Positions 11,931 to 23,990 are shown, counted from the stretch's first letter. The stretch is 64,000 nucleotides of DNA from Larix kaempferi (GCA_027924585.1 BSBM01000602.1:7563501-7627500), one strand, 5' to 3'. Notes: generated by a model not told the origin, from the letters alone. Numbers and translations are program-made.

Positions 11931-12583
11931 ACCCACAACTTAATGATTATTATAAATATTGAGGAGGTTGTTGATCCAAACATTATTGGACATCCAACGA
12001 TTTTGAACAGAAAAAATTGATTTTTTTTCGGCATGTTTTGAAAAAATCCAGCAATTTTTTTTAAAAATCCCGGTTACAATTGTCAAACTCTGAAATGTTG
12101 AGTGTCCCAGGGTTTTTTGATGGTGTTAAATCCATTTCTACCTTCAAAATTGCCATTGAAACACAATTAAATTCAAATTTTGCAAAATAAAAAATGTTGG
12201 ATTCCGTTGAAAAGACCCCATCCAAGCCAAATCATCGAAATTTCAGACAACTCCATTGGACATCACCTGCTTGTCCCCCTAATTACGATTCCGCGTCTAA
12301 TGTATTTGTGTTGCATTGTCAGCTGAAAGGTGAGAAGCTACGGGTTTTCATGTGGTTTACCCTTAAGCATTTCATCATTGTACCATATCTACTCCCCCTT
12401 TAAAAAGAAAGAGTGTTTTGTAAATGTACCCCCCCTCTAAGATGAAAGTGAGTACCATATAGATTTCAACTCAAAGTGGGCATGTGGAAACATCCACATG
12501 TTATCTCATCCCATGAGGGCCATGCTCAAAAGCTACGCCATAAGGGGACCACTAGAGTTATATTCTATCAAGTACTAAAAAGA
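11931..12583. other. Unassigned spacer upstream of gag-like locus
   Basis: Mixed-composition sequence. A short open frame at 12194-12403 has no recognisable domain. I see no promoter or splice structure that would support a gene. The right part may belong to the broken minus-strand gag-like gene beginning at 13500. Confidence 0.4.
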
Positions 12584-13500
12584 CTATGTGCTACAAGATG
12601 AGTCTTTACTCGAGATTGTACTCTTCGAAGAGACTGATATAATTTCTTGGTTGTTGATGCTTATTGCCAAGGATTGATACACCCATAGTGAATCTTTAAT
12701 CTTGTAGGATTGTTTCTCTTGGAATGATTTTTCTGATGAATGATTCTTCTTGCCACAATGTTGACAAGGATGGAGATCAAAACAATTTGTCTCCAAATGA
12801 CCAACTCGATGACATGTTGGCATTCAGGAATTTCTTCCATGTGATTTTCATCAACATTTTGATTAGCTTCTTCATGGACTTTTTGATTGGATTCTTCATT
12901 TATGAATCCTGCACTCACAAACTGAATTGGTTTGGAGTAGTCTGGTATATGAAAAGTCACATATTTTTCATATCCAAGTCCTTTTCTTTGCCTGTTGTAT
13001 CTAATTTCTGCCCAAGGTCTGATGATGGGCTTGGAAAGATCATTTAGAAGTTGTTGCTTTGACATCAATTGAGGTTGATTTTCAGCATGTTGTTGAGTCT
13101 TTGAAATGTTTTCTTCATTGAACACATGAACTGTAGGTTCATGAATACCTTCATCTTCATCTTCATTTTTCTCTGAAGTTGACTCACTGAATTTATTCTT
13201 CACTGAATGTTGATCACAATCATCATCTTCATCATCAAATAGAGGGTTGTGATGAAGAAGGACTTGTTCAGATTGCTTTACTGACTCGTCATTTTTGAGA
13301 TTGCATATTTCATCATTGAGTAGTTGTGATTGTGCTTGAAGAAGTTGAACTTTTGTTTGCAACACTTGCAAACAAGTTACCACTAATTGAAGAATTGATT
13401 TGTTTAGTATCACTGTATTGTCTTCAGCAATGATTATTAGAGTATTCAATAACTCTAACAATTCTCGACTTCGCTCCATTTGTAAATAGTTGATCTTCAT
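12584..13500 (-). pseudogene. Gag-like protein with N-terminal coiled coil and two zinc knuckles (frameshifted)
   Basis: From 13500 the frame begins MKINYLQMERSRELLELLN, then a leucine/glutamine-rich helix (about residues 5-75) likely to form a coiled coil, an acidic DDEDDDCD stretch, and a basic segment with RYNRQRKGLGYEKYVTFHI. Near 12800 the frame shifts by one, and the other frame continues CHRVGHLETNCFD and CQHCGKKNHSSEKSF: two retroviral-type knuckles, the second with Ser at the last Cys position. The knuckles suggest a nucleic-acid-binding gag relative. I do not recognise the family, and no protease or RT follows on this strand. One frameshift marks it as broken. Confidence 0.55.
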
Positions 13501-14159
13501 GCTCGCTTGATCTCGCTCGCTTGGATAGATTTGTTTTCACTCTCGCTTGTACTTGACACTTTCACACTTGCATATATGTCACACTCTATTGAGATTTTAT
13601 GACAATTTTAGGGTGTCGGGTTCAACCGAAAATGCACCTCAAAATACTATTTTTACAATGACTTGAATCAATGAAGAGTTTTCTTGCAACAATCTTTAAA
13701 TATTTGAAGAGTGTCAGTTTCAACCGAAAATGCACTCAATTACAAATTCAAGTTGACTTGATTTCAAAAATACAAGTAAACTCACAAAGAAAACTGTTTG
13801 CAAGTTATCTTTGATTGTGAATTTGAAGTTTGAACTTGATCTTCAAATTTGAATTTGTTGTTGGCATTTTGACTCCTTGAATCGCTCACTTGCTTCTTTA
13901 ACAATGCTTGACTATATGTGCTTGACAATGCTTTGATTTATCCTTTGATTTGATGGAGCTTATTTCTTGTTCTTGTTGAATGATCTTTTTATGATGCCTT
14001 TCATGTATGCAACAAGAAATTACAAGGATAAATTTTGCATGTCAAAAAATAGACACACAAAAAGAGTCATTTGAGACAACAACCACCATCCACAAGAACA
14101 ATGTCTTTAGACCCCCTTATTCAATTTCGGGACAGGCCAAGGACATAGCCACGACCACA
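13501..14159. other. Possible leader of the gag-like locus
   Basis: No ORF is supported. A short motif, gttcaaccgaaaatgcac or its near match, occurs at about 13620 and 13715, a local direct repeat some 95 bp apart. The stretch lies 5' of the minus-strand gag-like ORF and could be its leader or LTR remnant, but no TG..CA termini or primer site were found. Confidence 0.35.
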
Positions 14160-14793
14160 AAATTGATCTTTTATTAAAAAATTTGATACATTTACTTTCA
14201 CTACTCGAGAGTTTCTACTTTGATTTTTACATGCTCAAAATTCCTCAAATTCCTCCTTGTTTTTTTTTTTCGAGAGAGATCTCCCCTAAGCAAATGGACT
14301 TGGGATTCCAGGTTCAGTAATTGCAAATGGTGTTCAGGGGAGGGGCTTCTTTGCCCACGAGGAGAATCCGTATTGACCAGACCCCCAATGTCATTAGCAA
14401 CATGCTTCCAATTCTTGCTGCCCATATCACTAGGACTACCACAAAACTGCTGACAAGTTGCGCCATTACCAATTTCACAGGGCGTCGAGAGAAATCCAAA
14501 GACCGGATTCTTTCCAGAGACGAAACCGCAGCCGAGAAACAACACAGGTCCCCTGTTTCCCTGGCCATGACCAGCCATCCTCAAGGGGCACCCATCCTCC
14601 TCCGCTGCCAGGATCATTTGCTTTGGGATGACTGTAGCAGGCCAACTTTGACACACCCCCCCTAGAAGACTCATTGCCGCCATTACCCTGAAAGATGTCG
14701 AAGAGGTAACGTTTCTTACCACCATTTCCATCCCCCCCAGTATTCCCCTGATCATTCCTCCTACATTTTCTATAATGCAGAGCAGGGGGGCAC
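14160..14793 (-). mobile_element. LINE 3' fragment, distal part (split by gypsy insertion)
   Basis: This is a minus-strand open stretch (14201-14793) ending LNLESQVHLLRGDLSRKKK then RRNLRNFEHVKIKVETLE and a stop, followed by an AT-rich tail. It is heptad-like and basic. The same strand carries a LINE RNase H immediately beyond the gypsy element (23481-23983), and the order RNase H then basic helix parallels the LINE at 58461-59870. I infer one LINE fragment interrupted by the gypsy insertion. Identification of this part alone would be weak. Confidence 0.55.
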
Positions 14794-16561
14794 TGTAATG
14801 TCCCCATTCAAATAAGTGCATAGTAAAACAATCCCATCAATCCTACTAGTTTCCTAGGTTGGATGGGCACATGTGGGATGGTAATAAGGAAACTAATAAA
14901 TGATATGTAGACATTAGAAGGGTTCAATCATTTAATAAATATGATGAATAAATAAGTTCAAGAGAAATTCTAGGTGGCAAGTGGTTTTGGAGACATATGG
15001 AGGTGGTGGGACCCACACTAGCTTGATTTTTCAATGACACATGGCAGCTCTCTCTTGCCAATTCGAATTCATGGGAAGGTGAACACTCTTGGGTGAGTTG
15101 GTAAGTCATAACACATGGCATTGAGCATCTTAGGTCGAAATGGGATGGAATAGTAACCTCCATGGGAGAGGAAGAGTCAAATTGGAGACTAGTGGACACT
15201 TGGGCTAGATTCCCTAGTTTTATGACAATAATAATGAAGCATCTATGACATTTATGACAAAATTCAGACCTGACTTCTTACACTTGACCATTATGACATG
15301 TCAGCCCCAAAAATAGGCTCAAGAAGGCGCTCATGGAGTTGGAGGAATCTAAAGAGACTCAAATTCGAATTTGGGAGAAGATGGAAGGTTGGAACTAGGA
15401 GACAAGTGGCAAATGAGGAATATTTTCTAAATGAAAAATTATTGAATCTATTGAGAGGATTTAGACCCCTTGAAGGATAATGTTGGTTATAAAATGTATA
15501 AATCAAGTATGAGAATGGCTTTTGATGATTTGAGAAAAAATTGCATTTGTGAAGAGAGAGCTAGTGGATGACTAGTTTCTTGCCTTAGCCAATTTCGAGG
15601 GTGAAAGATTCCCATCCAAGTTGGTGTTTAGAGAGGCCACTCAGGTATTTCATGGTGCTTTAATGGAGTTTGTATTTGCAGGTAGCAGCTACAGGAAGTT
15701 TCATGGTTTTGCTTAGTGCAGCACTTTCTCTCTACCGTTTCCAGTTTTGAAGGCATATTCGTGCTCCTTGAGGGAGGGCGTTTTTGGTGAGCACTTGTGC
15801 TTCTTGAGAGAGCTTCTCATTATATATTTCTGATTGTAATAGCTTCATATCCGCTGTTATTAATATTCAGAAAGTCTCAGGTCGAAATACCCACTGGTTG
15901 TATGCAAAACTATTGATTAATGAGCAAACAATGTCCATTTTCCCAATGCATTGATGTATGACACTATAATGTTGATTATTTCGAAAGGATGGATGATTCT
16001 CTGATATATTTGTGATCAATATATTTCCATGGATGTCTTATACAAGTTTCATGTACTGTACTTGAGCATTTGAAGCATTTTTACTCAGTTTAGTTGTATT
16101 GGGAGGTGAAATAGTGCCATTTCCCCAAGGGTCGAATTGGGGGTTTTTGCTGTTGAATGTGAGAGAGTTAGAACAGTAGTAAAAATCAATTAATGGTGCA
16201 TATGAGACCTTAATCACATACTTAACACATTATATACCTCTGTTCATAAATTTGTGGGAGTTTGGAGGCATTTGGAGGCCATTTGCAGTGTTACCCGGGG
16301 GGGATTTGATGCACAAATTACTAGTCAAAATTACATATATTGATCAGAATACAAATCAAGTTTGCAGCAGTATTTGGAGGGCCATAAAACATCCCTGAAC
16401 CTGATATTCAAGTTTAAATACCATTCATACACTCCTACAGAATATTTGGGAGCATTTGGGTTGATTTGGAGGTCAAAACAGTAAAACTAGTCAAAGGTCG
16501 AAATTGGGAAAAAAAGTGGAAAATTGGGCATTTTAATAAAATTTGAAAAAGGGATATTACA
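14794..16561 (+). repeat. 5' LTR of gypsy element
   Basis: 1768 bp from tgtaatg to ttaca, followed by two bases and the primer site. A direct alignment by eye to the 3' LTR holds over the whole length. Candidate TATA-like stretches are tataaaatgtataaatc near 15489 and ttatatatttc near 15822; neither can be assigned as the promoter from sequence alone. A run of G (ggggggg) lies near the 3' end at about 16297. Confidence 0.95.
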
Positions 16562-16563
16562 AG

Positions 16564-16575
16564 TGGTATCAGAGC
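16564..16575 (+). other. Primer-binding site (initiator Met tRNA) of gypsy element
   Basis: tggtatcagagc is complementary to the 3' end of plant initiator tRNA-Met and lies two bases after the 5' LTR, the place expected for minus-strand cDNA priming. Confidence 0.92.
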
Positions 16576-16591
16576 ATGTTCTTGGCACCTG

Positions 16592-17740
16592 ATGGTCTTA
16601 ACAAGAAGTCAAAATAATAATCCACCACCCTTTGAACCAGTAGTTGAAGAGGTTTTTGTTGAAGAAGAGGTAGTAGAAAAAGAGGAGTCTTTCGCTGGAA
16701 CCATGGGTAGAGAGGAGGATGACAAATTAAAACATAAGGAGGAACTTATTGCAACCTTAGATCCATGTTTCTCTAAACTTTCAGCAAACATGGATAGGAT
16801 AGGTGATAAATTGTTGCAAGGATTCGAATTGTTGATTAGCTAGCTTCAAAGCAAAGGGATAATAGAAGATAATAGTGGTTCACACTCAGGGGAAAAGATG
16901 AAAGGAAATGAGCATATTTTCTCAAGTACAGGACCTCATAATAGACCTGATGAATTTCAAAGCACACAAAGGCCTACTGCACCTAAAGTTCTCACACCCA
17001 AAGAAGAGCCCAATCTTGAATTGGATTACAAGAAACTAGTAAATGAATGGAATGATTTGAATGAAGAGTGTAAACGAGGTGTACCACTCAGTGACTACAT
17101 TGATGCTATGAAAAAGATTAATAGGAAGGGAGACAATAGGAGTCCATTCCAAAACAAAGAATTAAATAGTGCTATTGGAAAATTGTCACTTCCTACTTTT
17201 GATGGTTCTTCTCAAAATTTTGCTGACACTTGGGTGCAAAAATTGGATATATATATTCAGCTAAATCCTATGTTGGAAGAGGATGCATTAAAAATGGCCA
17301 TTTTGCATTTGGAAGGAGATGCCAATGAATTGTGGTTTCATGGGATGAAAACCTTGGGTCATAATTAGGTTAAAACATATGGAGAATTTGTTGACAGGGT
17401 ACTAGAAAGATTTGAACAAAAAGATCCAGAATTGCCTTTCAAAGAACTAGCTCAATTGAAGCAAACTGGGTCCCCTACTGAATATATGATGGACTTTCAA
17501 AAATTATCAGTCAAGGTGGCTGATGTATCTATGGAAAGATCAGTATTTCTGTTCACTGAAGGTTTGGCTGAACCCTTAAGAGGTTTGGTCAAAGCCCACA
17601 AGCCAACTACATTAAAAGATGCAATGAGCTTGACTAGGGATCTCCAAAATGTGCTTCCTAGAACGAGATTTCCTCCTAAGCCTCGCTATAAATTTGAAAA
17701 GAAACATTGGCAAAGGGATGGATATGATAAGAAACCTTAG
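16592..17740 (+). pseudogene. Gypsy gag (three in-frame stops)
   Basis: The ATG at 16592, 17 bases after the primer site, opens MVLTRSQNNN with an acidic N-terminus. The capsid region follows in the same frame: LSLPTFDGSSQNFADTW, ILHLEGDANELWF, then LPFKELAQLKQTGSPTEYM and LFTEGLAEPLRGLVKAHKP, a plant gypsy gag profile. TAG stops at 16841, 17366 and 17738 interrupt one continuous frame, each compatible with CAG to TAG. Downstream (about 17800-17880) LCFTCFQPWTPGHKSTKGK is the zinc knuckle with its last Cys missing. Confidence 0.92.
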
Positions 17741-18052
17741 CAAAGAGAGTCATTTGAGAGGAATAAAAAAGAGGGACTAAACAGGGATGAACTTAGAAAA
17801 AAGAAACTATGCTTCACATGCTTCCAACCATGGACACCGGGGCACAAAAGTACCAAAGGAAAGGCTCAATACATAGAAGTATTTTCTGATAATGAGGGGT
17901 ATGATGGGGGCATGGATGAAGATGGAAATATTTCAAATCAAGAAGAGGCATATGAGACAGCAGTAGAAGAGGAAAGACAAGAAGAAAATCAGCCTTCACC
18001 GGACAAAGCAAGAATGGCAGTGCTTTCAGCAGTACCTCGCTATCATACTATC

Positions 18053-20017
18053 TGATGCAAAGGTGTGGTACAAGGACAAAGAACTTCAGTTTTGGTAGAT
18101 GGAGGAGCCACTCATAACTTCATTGATGCAGAGATGGTAGAGAAAAGAAATATACCTATTGAACCATTTGATGGCTTCACAGTTGTCATTCCTGGTCACA
18201 ACACAATGCAATGCAAAACATGGGTTCCAAAGCTGCAAGTCACCGTAGGTAACTATGCTTTTGTTGATAGTTTTTATGTGGTTGATGTTGCTGATACTAA
18301 TGTGGTTTTGGGAGTGCAGTGGTTGTATTCAATAGGAGAGCATACATTAAATTATCAAATTCCCGAAATGAAATTCCAAAATTCAAAAGGAGTACAAAGA
18401 GTTGTGAGAGGGCAACACACTTATCCAAATCAAGTAGTGACTTGCAATAGCATGAGATCTATATTTAGGCATGGGGATATAGAATGGGCTGCTGATTGTC
18501 ATATTACATCTCCCAAGCCAACTATAAATATTGTCAAACACCCAAAGGAGATAGAGAGACTTTTGCAAAAATATGAAAAGGTTTTTAGAGACCTTCCACA
18601 TGGTAGGCCACCGGATAGGGGGGTTAAGCACAGTATTGTTTTGGAGGAGGGTACTTCACCCATTCAGATACCACCTTATAGACATCCTAAAAGGTTTAGA
18701 GATGAGATTGAAAAAGCTATCCAAGAACTCCTAGAGTTGGGGCTCATTAGACCAAGCTCTAGCCCTTATGCTTCTTCAGTAGTGCTAGTGAAGAAAAAAG
18801 ATGGAACATTGAGAATGTGCATAGATTTTAGAGCCTTGAACAAAAAGACTATAAAGAATAGGTATCCTATTCCTAGGAATTATGAGCTCATGGATGAGCT
18901 ACATGGGGCCAAATACTTCCCAAAAATTGACCTTAGATCAGGGTATCACCAAATTCGAATGAAAGATGAAGATATGCAAAAGACGGCTTTTCGATGTCAT
19001 TTTGGCCACCTTGAATTTCTTGTCATGCCTTTTGGGTTAACCAATGCTCCAGCCACCTTTCAAGCATGTATGAATAGGATATTTTGCAAGCAACTAAGAA
19101 GGTTTGTTTTGGTTTTCTTTGATGATATTCTCATTTACAGTAAAACATGGGAAGAGCATTTGCAGCAGTTAGAGATTGTGTTGAAAATCTTGCAAGAAGA
19201 GTCCTTATTTGCTAAATTATCAAAATGTGAATTTGGAATGAAAGAACTTCTGTATCTTGGGCACATTATTGGGCAAGAAGGAGTGAAGTTACACATGGAA
19301 AAAATCAGGGCTATCTTGGAATGGCCATCACCAAAAAATATTACCGAATTGAGAGGCTTTATTGGCATATGCACCTACTACAGAAAATTTGTGAAAGGGT
19401 TCTCCAAGTTGACTTCTCCACTTACTGATTTGACTAAGAAGGATGCTTTCAAGTGGGATGAAGAGGCTGAAAAGGCCTTCCAAAAAATGAAAGAGGTAAT
19501 GAGTAGTTGTCCCATACTTGCACTTCCTGATTTTACTAAACCTTTTGTTGTGAAATGTGATGCTTCAGGTGGAGGAATAGGGGTTGTCCTAAAGCAAGGC
19601 CAACACCCCATAGCCTTTGAGAGCAGAAAGTTGCAGCCTCATGAAAAAATTTACTCCATCTATGATAAAGAAATGCTGGCCATTATGCATGCATTGGCCA
19701 AATTCAGACAATACTTGGTGGGCAGCAAGTTTGTGGTGAAAACTGACCACAATAGTCTAAGACACTTTCTCACCCAAAAAGATCTAAATGAAAGGAAACA
19801 AAAGTGGGTAACCGAGATTCAAGCTTATGATTTTGATATTGAATATGTCAAAGGAAAGAATAATATAATAGCAGATGCTTTGTCAAGAAGGCCTTCTTTT
19901 TCTCTCATGGATATTGCTAAGGATTGGAAAAACATGCTACTAGTTGAATATGCCAAAGACAAATTTGCTTGTGATGTGTTGGATGAATTAAAGGGGATGA
20001 TAATTATAGGATTTTGA
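18053..20017 (+). pseudogene. Gypsy protease, reverse transcriptase and RNase H (650 codons open)
   Basis: The frame is that of gag; it is open from 18056 after a TGA at 18053. Counted from the GTG at 18065, protease shows LVDGGATHNFID (Asp12). RT shows KKKDGTLRMCIDFRALNK, IDLRSGYHQIR, MPFGLTNAPATFQ and the FFDDILIYS catalytic box (Asp353, Asp354), then YLGHII. RNase H begins VVKCDASGGGIG (Asp499) with IYDKEMLAIMHAL and KTDHNSLRHF (Asp561). These catalytic residues are intact. It ends in a stop at 20015, just after a frameshift near the aaggggat run, which moves integrase to another frame. A GTG start is not implied; the domain is internal to a polyprotein. Confidence 0.95.
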
Positions 20018-21172
20018 ATGGGATGATATATTATAAGGGAAGAATTTATTTAGTTCATAACTCCAAGCTCAAGTACCGAATTTTGCAAGAAGCACATGAT
20101 TCCCCACTAGCGGGCCATTCGGGGATCTTCAAAACTTATAGACAGTTGAGGCAAATATTTTTTTGTAAGGGGCTGAAGGAAGATGTTCAGAAGCATGTGA
20201 ATGAATGTAAAGCATGTCAACAAAACAAATCAGAACTTACATGTCCAACCGGCCTATTACAACCATTGCCCATTCCGGAGCAAAAATGGGACAATATTTC
20301 CATGGATTTCATCACTGAATTGCCTAAATCCTTGGGTAAGGATTGTATCTATGTGGTAGTTGATAGGTTGACAAAATTTGCTCATTTTTTGCTGTTACAT
20401 CATCTTTTAGTGTTGCACAAGTGGCTGATATTTTTTTCAAAGAAATCTTCAAATTGCATGGGCTTCCCACGAGAATTGTCAGTGATAGAGATAGTAGATT
20501 CATGGGTGCTTTTTGGAAAGAAATTTTTAGATTGGTAGGCACTCAATTGACTCCAAGTACCATATATCATCCACAAACTGATGGACAAACAGAGAGGGTA
20601 AACCAATGGTTGGAAGGATACCTAAGAAACTATGTGGGAGGGCAGCAAAAAGCATGGGCAAAATGGCTACACTTGGGTGAGTTTTGCTACAACACCACTT
20701 ATCATATGTCAATAGGAATGTCTCCTTTCAAAGAATTATATGGTTATGATGCACTTACATTTGCTGACATTATATTTGGTGATAGTAGAGCCCCAAAGGC
20801 TAAAGATTGGGTGGAAGAGAGCCAAGAAATTTTAAATCTCTTGAAAGACAATTTGTACGTTGCTCAAAATCAGCAAAAACAATATGCTGATAGACATAGA
20901 GAAGAGAGAACCTTTCAAGTCAATGATTTAGTATATTTAAGTTTGTATCCCTATAAACAAACATCTCTCAAAAAGAATGGAGCAAAAAAATTAAAACCAA
21001 GGTACTATGGGCCATACAAGGTAGTGCGGAAGGTTGGAGAAGTAGCATATGAACTAGAACTTCCGGAAGGGAGTAAAATCCACAATGTATTTCATGTTTC
21101 TTGTCTTAAGAAATATCTTGGTCAGCAAATCATCACTTCAGAAATACTTCCTCCTTTGGATGATGAAGGTTA
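20014..21172 (+). pseudogene. Gypsy integrase (frameshifted)
   Basis: The first part (20014 to about 20400) has the HHCC finger, AHDSPLAGHSGIF with CKACQQNK, then the first catalytic Asp in MDFITELPKSLG. Near 20400-20421 the frame shifts, and 20421-21173 continues RIVSDRDSRFMGAFWKEIF (second Asp) and PQTDGQTERVNQWLEGYLR (Glu), so the DDE triad is present but split. The C-terminal part carries KLKPRYYGPYKVVRKVG and IHNVFHVSCLKK, the GPY/F module of chromovirus integrases. Confidence 0.94.
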
Positions 21173-21173
21173 G

Positions 21174-21358
21174 CTCACACTTGTTCCGGAAAAGATTTTG
21201 AAGACACGGGAAAGAAGGTTGAGGAGTAGAATCATCAAAGAATATTTAGTGCAATGGAAGGACTTACCAAATGAAGATGCCACATGGGAAGAGGAGAAGA
21301 TTTTGCAGCATCCAAATTTGAAATTGCTTGAGGACAAACAATCTTGGGTGGGGAGGAC
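21174..21358 (+). pseudogene. Gypsy integrase chromodomain tail
   Basis: After a TAG at 21171 the same frame continues EKILKTRERRLR, EYLVQWKDLPNEDATWEEE and ILQHPNLKLLED. The LVQWK..P..DATWE pattern is the chromodomain at the C-terminus of chromovirus integrases, which in this group is thought to steer integration to chromatin marks. The last codons overlap the polypurine tract (about 21345-21358) before the 3' LTR. Confidence 0.88.
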
Positions 21359-23127
21359 TGTAATGTCCCCATTCAAATAAGTGCATAGTAAGACAATCCC
21401 ATCAATCCTACTAGTTTCCTAGGTTGGATGGGCACATGTGGGATGGTAATAAGGAAACTAATAAATGATATTTAGACATTAGAAGGGTTCAAGCATTTAA
21501 TAAATATGATGAATAAATAAATTCAAGAGAAATTCTAGGTGGCAAGTGGTTTTGGAGACATATGGAGGTGGTGGGACCCACACTAGCTTGATTTTTCAAT
21601 GACACATGGCAGCTCTCTCTTGCCAATTCGAATTCATGGAAAGGTGAACACTCTTGGGTGAGTTGGTAAGTCATAACACATGGAATTGAGCATATTAGGT
21701 CGAAAAGGGATGGAATAGTAACCTCCATGGGAGAGGAAGAGTCAAATTGGAGACTAGTGGACACTTGGGCTAGATTCCTTAGTTTTATGACAACAATAAT
21801 GAAGCATCTATGACATTTATGACAAAATTCAGACCTGACTTCTTACACCTGACCATTATGACATGTCAGCCCCAAAAATAGGCTCAAGAAGGCGCTCATG
21901 GATTTGGAGGAATCTAAAGAGACTCAAATTCGAATTTGGGAGACGATGGAAGGTTGGAACTAGGAGACAAGTGGCAAATGAGGAATATTTTCTAAATGGA
22001 AAATTATTGAATCTATTGAGAGGATTTCAAACCCTTGAAGGCTAATGTTGGTTATAAAATGTAGAAATCAAGTATGAGAATGGATTTTGATGATTTGAGA
22101 AAAAATTGCATTTGTGAAGAGAGAGCTAGTGGATGACTAGTTTCTTGCCTTAGCCAATTTCGAGGGTGAAAGATTCCCATCCAAGTTGGTGTTTGGAGAG
22201 GCCAATCAGGTCTTTCATGGTGCTTTAATGGAGTTTGTATTTGCAGGTAGCAGCTACAGGAAGTTTCATGGTTTGGTTTAGTGCAGCAATTTCTCTCCAT
22301 CGTTTCCAGTTTTGAAGGCATATTCATGCTCCTTGAGGGAGGGCGTTTTTGGTGAGCACTTTTGCTTCTTGAGAGAGCTTATCATTATATATTTCTGATT
22401 GTAATAGCTTCATATCCTCTGTTATTAATATTCAGAAAGTCTCAGGTAGAAATACCCACTGGTTGTATGCAAAACTATTGATTAATGAGCAAACAATGTC
22501 CATTTCCCCAATGCATTGATGTATGACACTATAATGTTGATTATTTCGAATGGATGGATGATTCTCTGATATATTTGTGATAAATATACTGCCATGGATG
22601 TCTTCTACAAGTTTCATGTATTTTACTTGAGCATTTGAAGCATTTTTACTCAGTTTAGTTGTATTGGGAGGTGAAATAGTGCCATTTCCCCAAGGGTCGA
22701 ATTAGGGATTTTTGCTGTTGAATGTGAGAGATTTAGAACAGTAGTAAAAATCAATTAATGGTGCATATGAGACCTTAATCACATACTTAACACATTATAT
22801 ACCTCTGTTCATAAATTTGTGGGATTTTGGAGGCATTTGGAAGGCCATTTGCAGTGTTACCCGGGGGGGATTTGATGCACAAATTACTAGTCAAAATTAC
22901 ATATATTGATCAGAATACAAATCAAGTTTGCAGCAGTATTTGGAGGGCCATAAAACATCCCTGAACCTGATATTCAAGTCTAAATACCATTCATACACTC
23001 CTACAGAAGATTTGGGAGCATTTGGGTTGATTTGGAGGTCAAAACAGTAAAACTAGTCAAAGGTCGAAATTGGGAAAAAATGTGGAAAATTGGGCATTTT
23101 AATAAAATTTGAAAAAGGGATATTACA
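21359..23127 (+). repeat. 3' LTR of gypsy element
   Basis: 1769 bp, the partner of 14794-16561, with the same termini. The LTR differs from its mate by scattered substitutions, including clustered changes near 22030. Confidence 0.95.
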
Positions 23128-23990
23128 GGAACTGATTGCATTCCTCCATAGTTATCCAAAACAACAGGCTTCCGGGAACTACACTGAAGGGAAAGACATA
23201 GACAGGAGTAGAGAACGAGAAGCAGGAAAGCAGGAGAGTTCGCAGGGTGCAAAGAGCTCCACCACCCTGCAAGAAATAGCCACTCACCACCTTGGGGATC
23301 ATCTGCATTAAAATCCCGCATGCGAGACAGGTGGTGCTTTCCAGGGGTGGCCGCCAATTCAGGCTAGGGGACATTTGAAGGGAGCGGGAGAATCTAGAGA
23401 GGATATGGGGAGTTAATGAGCTCCTCGAGTGGAAGGGGATGGAGAAGTTAGGGAGGCGGAACATGGGGTTAGACAAGAGATTAAGGCACCCAGACATCAA
23501 CCTTAAGGATACCATTGAAAATAGCGAGACCACAATTCAAACCTGCGCCAATATTAGCCATAGTTTCAGCGCTTTGGTTGCTTTGCCTAAGGATGTGTAG
23601 GAAGGATAGGGAGTGAAATTCTTTGGCCGAGAAAATGAAGTGTTGATGCATCGTGGAGAGTGGTTTTCGGTGCAAATTGACTAAAGCCCTTACTTCTCTG
23701 ATCACCAACATAGAATCTCCAAAGACCATTAGGTCCTTAACATCTTTGCTCCTTTCAATGTCCATCCCTTTTATCACTGCTAACCACTCTGCTTCATTAT
23801 TCTAGTTCTTCTTCCAACTCCCCAAGCAAAGTCATCCACTTTGTTTCCGTCGGAGTCTATGAGGACTCCCCCTGCACCTGCCAACTTGGTTACATAATGA
23901 CACTTGATTTTTCTATCTATTCTCATTTTCATGCCAACAAATATTGAGTTTTTTTTCCTAAGAAATATATACATCCAATTCAATTAAAAA
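23128..23990 (-). mobile_element. LINE 3' fragment, proximal part with RNase H (frameshifted)
   Basis: The minus strand begins near 23983 with AGAGGVLIDSDGNKVDDF and AWGVGRRT, then after one frameshift NEAEWLAVIKGMDIER, LMVFGDSMLVIREVRAL and SFLHILRQSNQSAETMANI. This is a LINE RNase H H domain: Asp in the first strand, Glu in NEAE, Asp in FGDS and an I-L-R-x-x-N helix. It continues as degraded coding texture to the gypsy junction and, I infer, resumes at 14793. No RT is present, so the copy was 5'-truncated. Confidence 0.8.

Larger units (their letters stand above)
14794..23127 (+). mobile_element. Ty3/gypsy chromovirus, nearly complete but inactivated
   Basis: Two LTRs (14794-16561 and 21359-23127, 1768 and 1769 bp) both start tgtaatgtcc and end gggatattaca. 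A primer site tggtatcagagc lies at 16564, a purine-rich tract gggtggggaggac abuts the 3' LTR, and flanking pentamers are ggcac (14789-14793) and ggaac (23128-23132), a target duplication with one mismatch. Inside are gag, protease, RT, RNase H, integrase and chromodomain in gypsy order. I count about 20 differences in the first 760 LTR bases (2-3 percent), so insertion was fairly recent. Five in-frame stops and at least two frameshifts disable it. Confidence 0.96.

Noticed and set aside
14321-14665. Plus-strand 114-codon ORF left of the gypsy element
   Set aside because: It is opposite the minus-strand LINE frame, has no recognisable domain, and was cut by no independent signal.
15291-15506. 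Short ORFs on both strands within the gypsy LTRs
   Set aside because: They recur in both LTRs by homology, lack domains, and LTRs of this group are not expected to encode proteins.
16564-16575. tRNA gene fragments at tggtatcagagc sites
   Set aside because: All three sites (also 26832, 47202) lie directly after LTRs and are primer-binding sites, not tRNA genes.
18383-19611. Minus-strand ORFs inside gypsy pol
   Set aside because: They are antisense shadows of the clearly homologous plus-strand RT/RNase H frame.
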